In this document: in pieces, positions 52,762-64,000 of the stretch
Layout of the letters: every line of letters begins with the position of its first letter
Position numbering within the stretch: position 1 is the stretch's first letter
Assembly (NCBI GenBank): GCA_054601695.1
Contig: BAAHQB010000071.1
Location: 1-64,000 of the forward strand
DNA from: Amorphochlora amoebiformis
Lineage: Eukaryota > Cercozoa > Chlorarachniophyceae
Direction: 5' to 3'
DNA: 64,000 nucleotides
The notes under the pieces: generated by a model
Databases searched by the model: none
Seen by the model: only the letters and a program-made list of their open reading frames with translations
What the model was told of the DNA's origin: nothing
Made by a program: the position numbers and the translations under genes

Positions 52762-53917
52762 ATGCCTGTTGCATCCAAGGCGAAGGAGCAGTGGGGCCTC
52801 ACGGAGCCCCAAAAGAAACTGGTCAGGAACGCAATCACCCACGTTCCTGAACACGCCAAATCCTCCAAGTGGAAGTGGATCCACGAAAGTTACATGGCGG
52901 GTTTTCCCAATGTATCTCTCACCATGGTCAAGAACTACGGCGCTAGCTACCTTCGCAAGCGAGGCTCTCAAGGGGGCGGCAACGATGCCTCCAAGCGTCA
53001 ACGCAACGAAAACCCACCGACGATCGACCTGGCCCACCACTGAAGAGGAAGCCCCGGCGGCTGCAGCTGAGAAGAAAGCGCCAGCGCCAGCTCAAACACC
53101 AGTAACCTCCGCCAAGAGGCACCGCGAACTCGCCGAGCTGGAGGAGTTGGCCCACATCCAGTCAATCGTCAACAAGGGTGACACACCCTTCATCTTCATA
53201 GCCGACAGGACCAAGCAGAAGGACGCGCCGTTGGACGGGATCGGCATGTGGTTCAACAAGGGCAACAACTCCATGAACGTGCAGCTCACCGTCATCCATG
53301 AGATCCGCCACCTCACCACTGAAGAGGAAGCCCCGGCGGCTGCAGCTGAGAAGAAAGCGCCAGCGCCAGCTCTAACACCAGTAACCTCGGCCAAGAGGCA
53401 CCGCGAACTCGCCGAGCTGGAGGAGTTGGCCCACATCCAGTCAATCGTCAACAAGGGTGACCCACCCTTCATCTTCATAGCCGACAGGACCAAGCAGAAG
53501 GACGCGCCGTTGGACGGGATCGGCATGTGGTTCAACAAGGGCAACAACTCCACGAACGTGCAGCTCACCGTCATCCATGAGATCCGCATGGTGCACGTCC
53601 AGAAGGTCATCTCGCCGCCCGCCTCCAAGCAGTTCAGGCAGCTCCCAACGGCCCATTTCCAGGTAGCCAAGTCCATGTACGCCAGCAGCAAGGCCAAGCC
53701 AGTCGCAGCCCATGAAGTAGAGTACTCCGTCGAGATCCCAAAAGGATACTCGTGCTTCGAGTACGTCACGTTCCAGACTGAAAAGTTCATCGGTCTTTGG
53801 TTCAAGAAGATCGTCAGAACGGGCGAGAACTTTGCTGATGACTCATCCGAGGGGGAGGAATTCCAGTGTCATGGGCGCAAGAAGAAGTCCCAGCAGAAAC
53901 TGCTATCGTTTCCATGA
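52762..53917 (+). pseudogene. SANT/Myb-like accessory gene of the transposon, frameshifted
   Basis: Harbinger elements typically pair a transposase with a Myb/SANT-like DNA-binding protein. Here the + ORF from 52762 starts MPVASKAKEQWGLTEPQKKL and contains a Trp/Tyr-rich helical segment (KWKWIHESYMAGF, VKNYGASYLRKR). It stops at 53041-53043. The second part continues in the +1 frame to 53917. Comparing the two repeat copies explains the break: at 53031-53034 the first copy has four extra bases (GGCC) relative to the junction of the second (CTCACCACTGAAG near 53312). Without them the frames would be continuous. The downstream part has Ala/Lys-rich spacers, a KRHRELAELEELAHIQSIVN helix and a C-terminal region of unknown fold. 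Either the element is decaying or this is an assembly error. Confidence 0.75.
53035..53587 (+). repeat. 279-bp in-frame tandem duplication inside the accessory ORF
   Basis: Two copies (about 53035-53308 and 53314-53587) differ at few positions (ACACAC/ACCCAC, CATGAAC/CACGAAC, CTCAAAC/CTCTAAC). The period is exactly 93 codons. The repeat encodes TTEEEAPAAAAEKKAPAPA through QLTVIHEIR. Near identity indicates a recent event. Confidence 0.95.
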
Positions 53918-54302
53918 CTAAAACAGCCTTGTTATGATGATAGTCGCCATAATGACCGCGGCGCACACTGCAACCTATCATGACTCTTCGTTCGATTATC
54001 ATTATATAGCTGAAAAAACAAATCAATTCATGACTTTTTACTTTAAATAATTTATTTTGTGTGTGAAATATAATTGATACAATGGATAATTATCATATAT
54101 TACTAGTAATATTCATCAATCGCAAATATATAAATATATAGAAATCATAATATATGTATATATATGTATATATATATATGTATATTAATATTGATACCAA
54201 TAAAATATAGTAATAATAATGATATAATCATGGCACAGTATACACAGTGAAATATCTTTTAATAATTCATATCATATTTATAAATATATTAATAATTGCA
54301 AC

Positions 54303-54334
<32 letters not shown>

Positions 54335-54359
54335 CATGGCGCATGGTCGATACTATAGT

Positions 54360-54404
<45 letters not shown>

Positions 54405-54407
54405 CTG

Positions 54408-54504
<97 letters not shown>

Positions 54505-54508
54505 CATA

Positions 54509-54542
<34 letters not shown>

Positions 54543-54562
54543 CTAATCTCGATAATATGCAA

Positions 54563-54620
<58 letters not shown>

Positions 54621-54741
54621 CATATATATACATGTATTTTTGTAAACATATTATCATGATGATATATATACAGTATATTATACATATAATTATTTTATAT
54701 ATGTATGTACAATGTAGGTATATGTATATATATAAAGTAGA

Positions 54742-54787
<46 letters not shown>

Positions 54788-54843
54788 ATGTAATATTATA
54801 TTATATCATGAACGAATAATTACATATATATTATATATATATA

Positions 54844-54888
<45 letters not shown>

Positions 54889-55026
54889 ATTATGTACATA
54901 TACATGTGCATATATCATCGGACATGTACATGTATATATACATATAAATATAATATATATTATACTACATGTACATGTTTAACAGACTGTATATATATTT
55001 AATTTTGAAGCATTTTGTAATATTGA

Positions 55027-55072
<46 letters not shown>

Positions 55073-55725
55073 GAAATATATATACAATATCTAGAATGTC
55101 AAGGATAAGTGTGGGATCAATTGGAACTTTTAACGATGCACACTTAAGCGGAGGACCATCGCATGCAAGACTTACACCGCCAAAAGTTGATGCTATCGCT
55201 AATTTAACAAGGTCTTAACATACTATTCGTATACGTCCTCAGCTTGTCGGCGGTGTATCACTCTAGTCACTCTTTAATCAAACGTGTCGTCTTTGACCGC
55301 TTTTTTTTTTTTTATGTCTATGACATTGCGCAGAACCAGTGAACCACTCTAGCACTGTTCTAGTGTTGCCAAATGCCAGTTGGAATCATCACAGTTCATT
55401 TACAGTGTTCTCACTAGACTCAATATCGCATTCTAATCAAGTACATGTGTAGTACTATCTAGTATGACTGTATGATCCAGCTAGCTAGATCCTAGAGATC
55501 TAGTATGATCATTATAATCATAGGTTCTGGTAAATTTAATTTAGTAAATATTCATCTGCTGGTATGTAGCGTTAGTCAATGACAGAATGATTCATCTCTA
55601 GCATCTATCTAGTATATTACACTATGTTACTATTGAATATATGTTTTATACTAGTATATGTATATACTAGTACGTATATATGTGAACATATATACATGTA
55701 TATATATGTATATATATGTATGTAA

Positions 55726-55781
<56 letters not shown>

Positions 55782-55919
55782 AAAACATATATGATACTAG
55801 ACTATATAATTTAAAATTTTATGTATACTAGGTATATCCTAGCTGGATACTGGGTTACATCTAGTACATCTAGTACACACACACACACACATATGTATAT
55901 ATATATATATATATATACT

Positions 55920-55953
<34 letters not shown>

Positions 55954-55971
55954 CATATACATATATATATA

Positions 55972-56004
<33 letters not shown>

Positions 56005-56219
56005 TATATATAGTTATATACGTGCCTTATTAAATTTTAGAACTTATACATATTCTAGTTGAAGTTATCGATGTTCTAGTACACACATATGTATATATAT
56101 AATAATAATAATAATTATATATATATATATATATGTGTGTGTATGTATGTATGTATCCAGATTATATTAACATTTTAACTAATATATTGACACACACACA
56201 CACATATTATGTATATGTA

Positions 56220-56263
<44 letters not shown>

Positions 56264-56382
56264 TATATATATATAGAGTCATACATATACATCGCGACAT
56301 CCCCGTAAAGTTACCCAATATGGACATAATTATAATCCCAACGCTAGCACATCGACAGCGTTCGGCTCCTGCTACTCAACAG
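53918..56382. other. Right flank of the transposon, (TA)n-rich intergenic
   Basis: Mostly (TA)n with unique islands at 53918-54060, 55085-55620 and 56030-56070. No terminal inverted repeat could be fixed for the transposon. The only open unit with coding character is the small ORF at 55096. Confidence 0.5.
55096..55218 (+). CDS. Small ORF, 40 aa, function unknown
   Basis: ATG to TAA encodes MSRISVGSIGTFNDAHLSGG, then PSHARLTPPKVDAIANLTRS. It sits in a unique island. Its last codons (IANLTRS) lie in the 21-bp segment that recurs inverted at 50101-50121, where the minus strand reads DAMIANLTRS. It could be a real micro-ORF, a terminal exon or the end of a transposon gene. Confidence 0.25.
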   Translation: MSRISVGSIGTFNDAHLSGGPSHARLTPPKVDAIANLTRS

Positions 56383-61386
<5,004 letters not shown>

Positions 61387-61726
61387 CCACAGCACACCCC
61401 AAATTATTTGAATATTGGGGAGACTCGTGGAGACTCTAGGGGATTTCAAGAGATTAAGACAACAACGTGGAATCAACAAAAATAGGACGAATCCCCGCTA
61501 CTAACTGTCCATTTCGACCCAATATTTTCCAATCCCCGTTGTTCAATTTTGCTTCAGTACTTCGGAACCCAACCTACATCACTCTGATATCTCAACTGGA
61601 ATATGAGGATATCCGATATCCGATATCCCCAAATAATCTCCCTTTGGGTTCCGAGCAGTCAACGACCTCCTTTCACACCACCTCTCCACCCTTCTCCTTC
61701 CCCCCTCACACCGGGCACTCCCCAAA
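61387..61726. promoter_or_regulatory. Presumed bidirectional promoter
   Basis: 340 bp separate the head-to-head start codons of the propeller gene (-) and the next gene (+). The stretch is unique, (TA)n-free and contains ATATGAGGATATCCGATATC. No standard core element is recognised. Confidence 0.4.

Positions 61727-64000
<2,274 letters not shown>

Noticed and set aside
53092-53805. 237-codon minus-strand frame over the accessory ORF
   Set aside because: Antisense shadow of a GC-rich coding stretch; no recognisable motif.

Overview
This is nuclear DNA from an intron-rich eukaryote, most likely a unicellular protist. The first 5 kb carry long C-strand tracts of the TTAGGG-type telomere repeat (CCCTAA), so the left edge is telomere-proximal. 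Genes have many small exons with GT-AG introns, and TAA, TAG and TGA all serve as stops. The gene set (kinesin, fimbrin-type CH domains, PH/RasGEF, Harbinger-type transposon) argues against bacteria and land plants, but I cannot name the species. The dominant feature is an extreme load of (TA)n microsatellite, found both between genes and as the substance of most introns.

Layout. About 1-5 kb: telomere-like repeats mixed with (TA)n, (CT)n and isolated exon-like islands. About 6.9-9.3 kb (+): 3' end of an uncharacterised gene. 10.2-12.7 kb (-): a 244-aa cysteine-rich protein gene in 8 exons. 12.8-32.4 kb (+): a 37-exon gene with an N-terminal kinesin motor, a coiled-coil stalk and a C-terminal fimbrin/plastin-like tandem CH region (1105 aa in my model). 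34.4-49.4 kb (-): about 34 exons encoding a PH-REM-RasGEF protein with a Glu/Lys-rich tail (about 921 aa). 50.9-53.9 kb: a PIF/Harbinger-like DNA transposon with a DDE transposase (-) and a divergently transcribed SANT/Myb-like accessory ORF (+) that is frameshifted and carries a 279-bp tandem duplication. 56.4-61.4 kb (-): a 568-aa secreted or membrane-anchored beta-propeller-like protein in 11 exons. 61.7-63.3 kb (+): an uncharacterised gene with a signal-peptide-like start. Two gene pairs are head-to-head, with gaps of 144 and 340 bp.

Gene models were built by hand from splice consensus, reading-frame phase and family resemblance. For the kinesin-CH, cysteine-rich and propeller genes, every exon phase joins and the summed coding length is a multiple of three. 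The RasGEF model needs one weak acceptor.

The most unusual structure is that short segments of exon edge are repeatedly copied into the neighbouring introns, separated by (TA)n or, near the telomere, by CCCTAA repeats. Copies of 5' exon halves (with acceptor) lie upstream of the true exon. Copies of 3' halves (with donor) lie downstream. At least fifteen exons in four genes show this. Together with introns that are little more than GTATAT...ATATAG, it suggests a simple-repeat-driven process that expands introns and occasionally duplicates whole exons.
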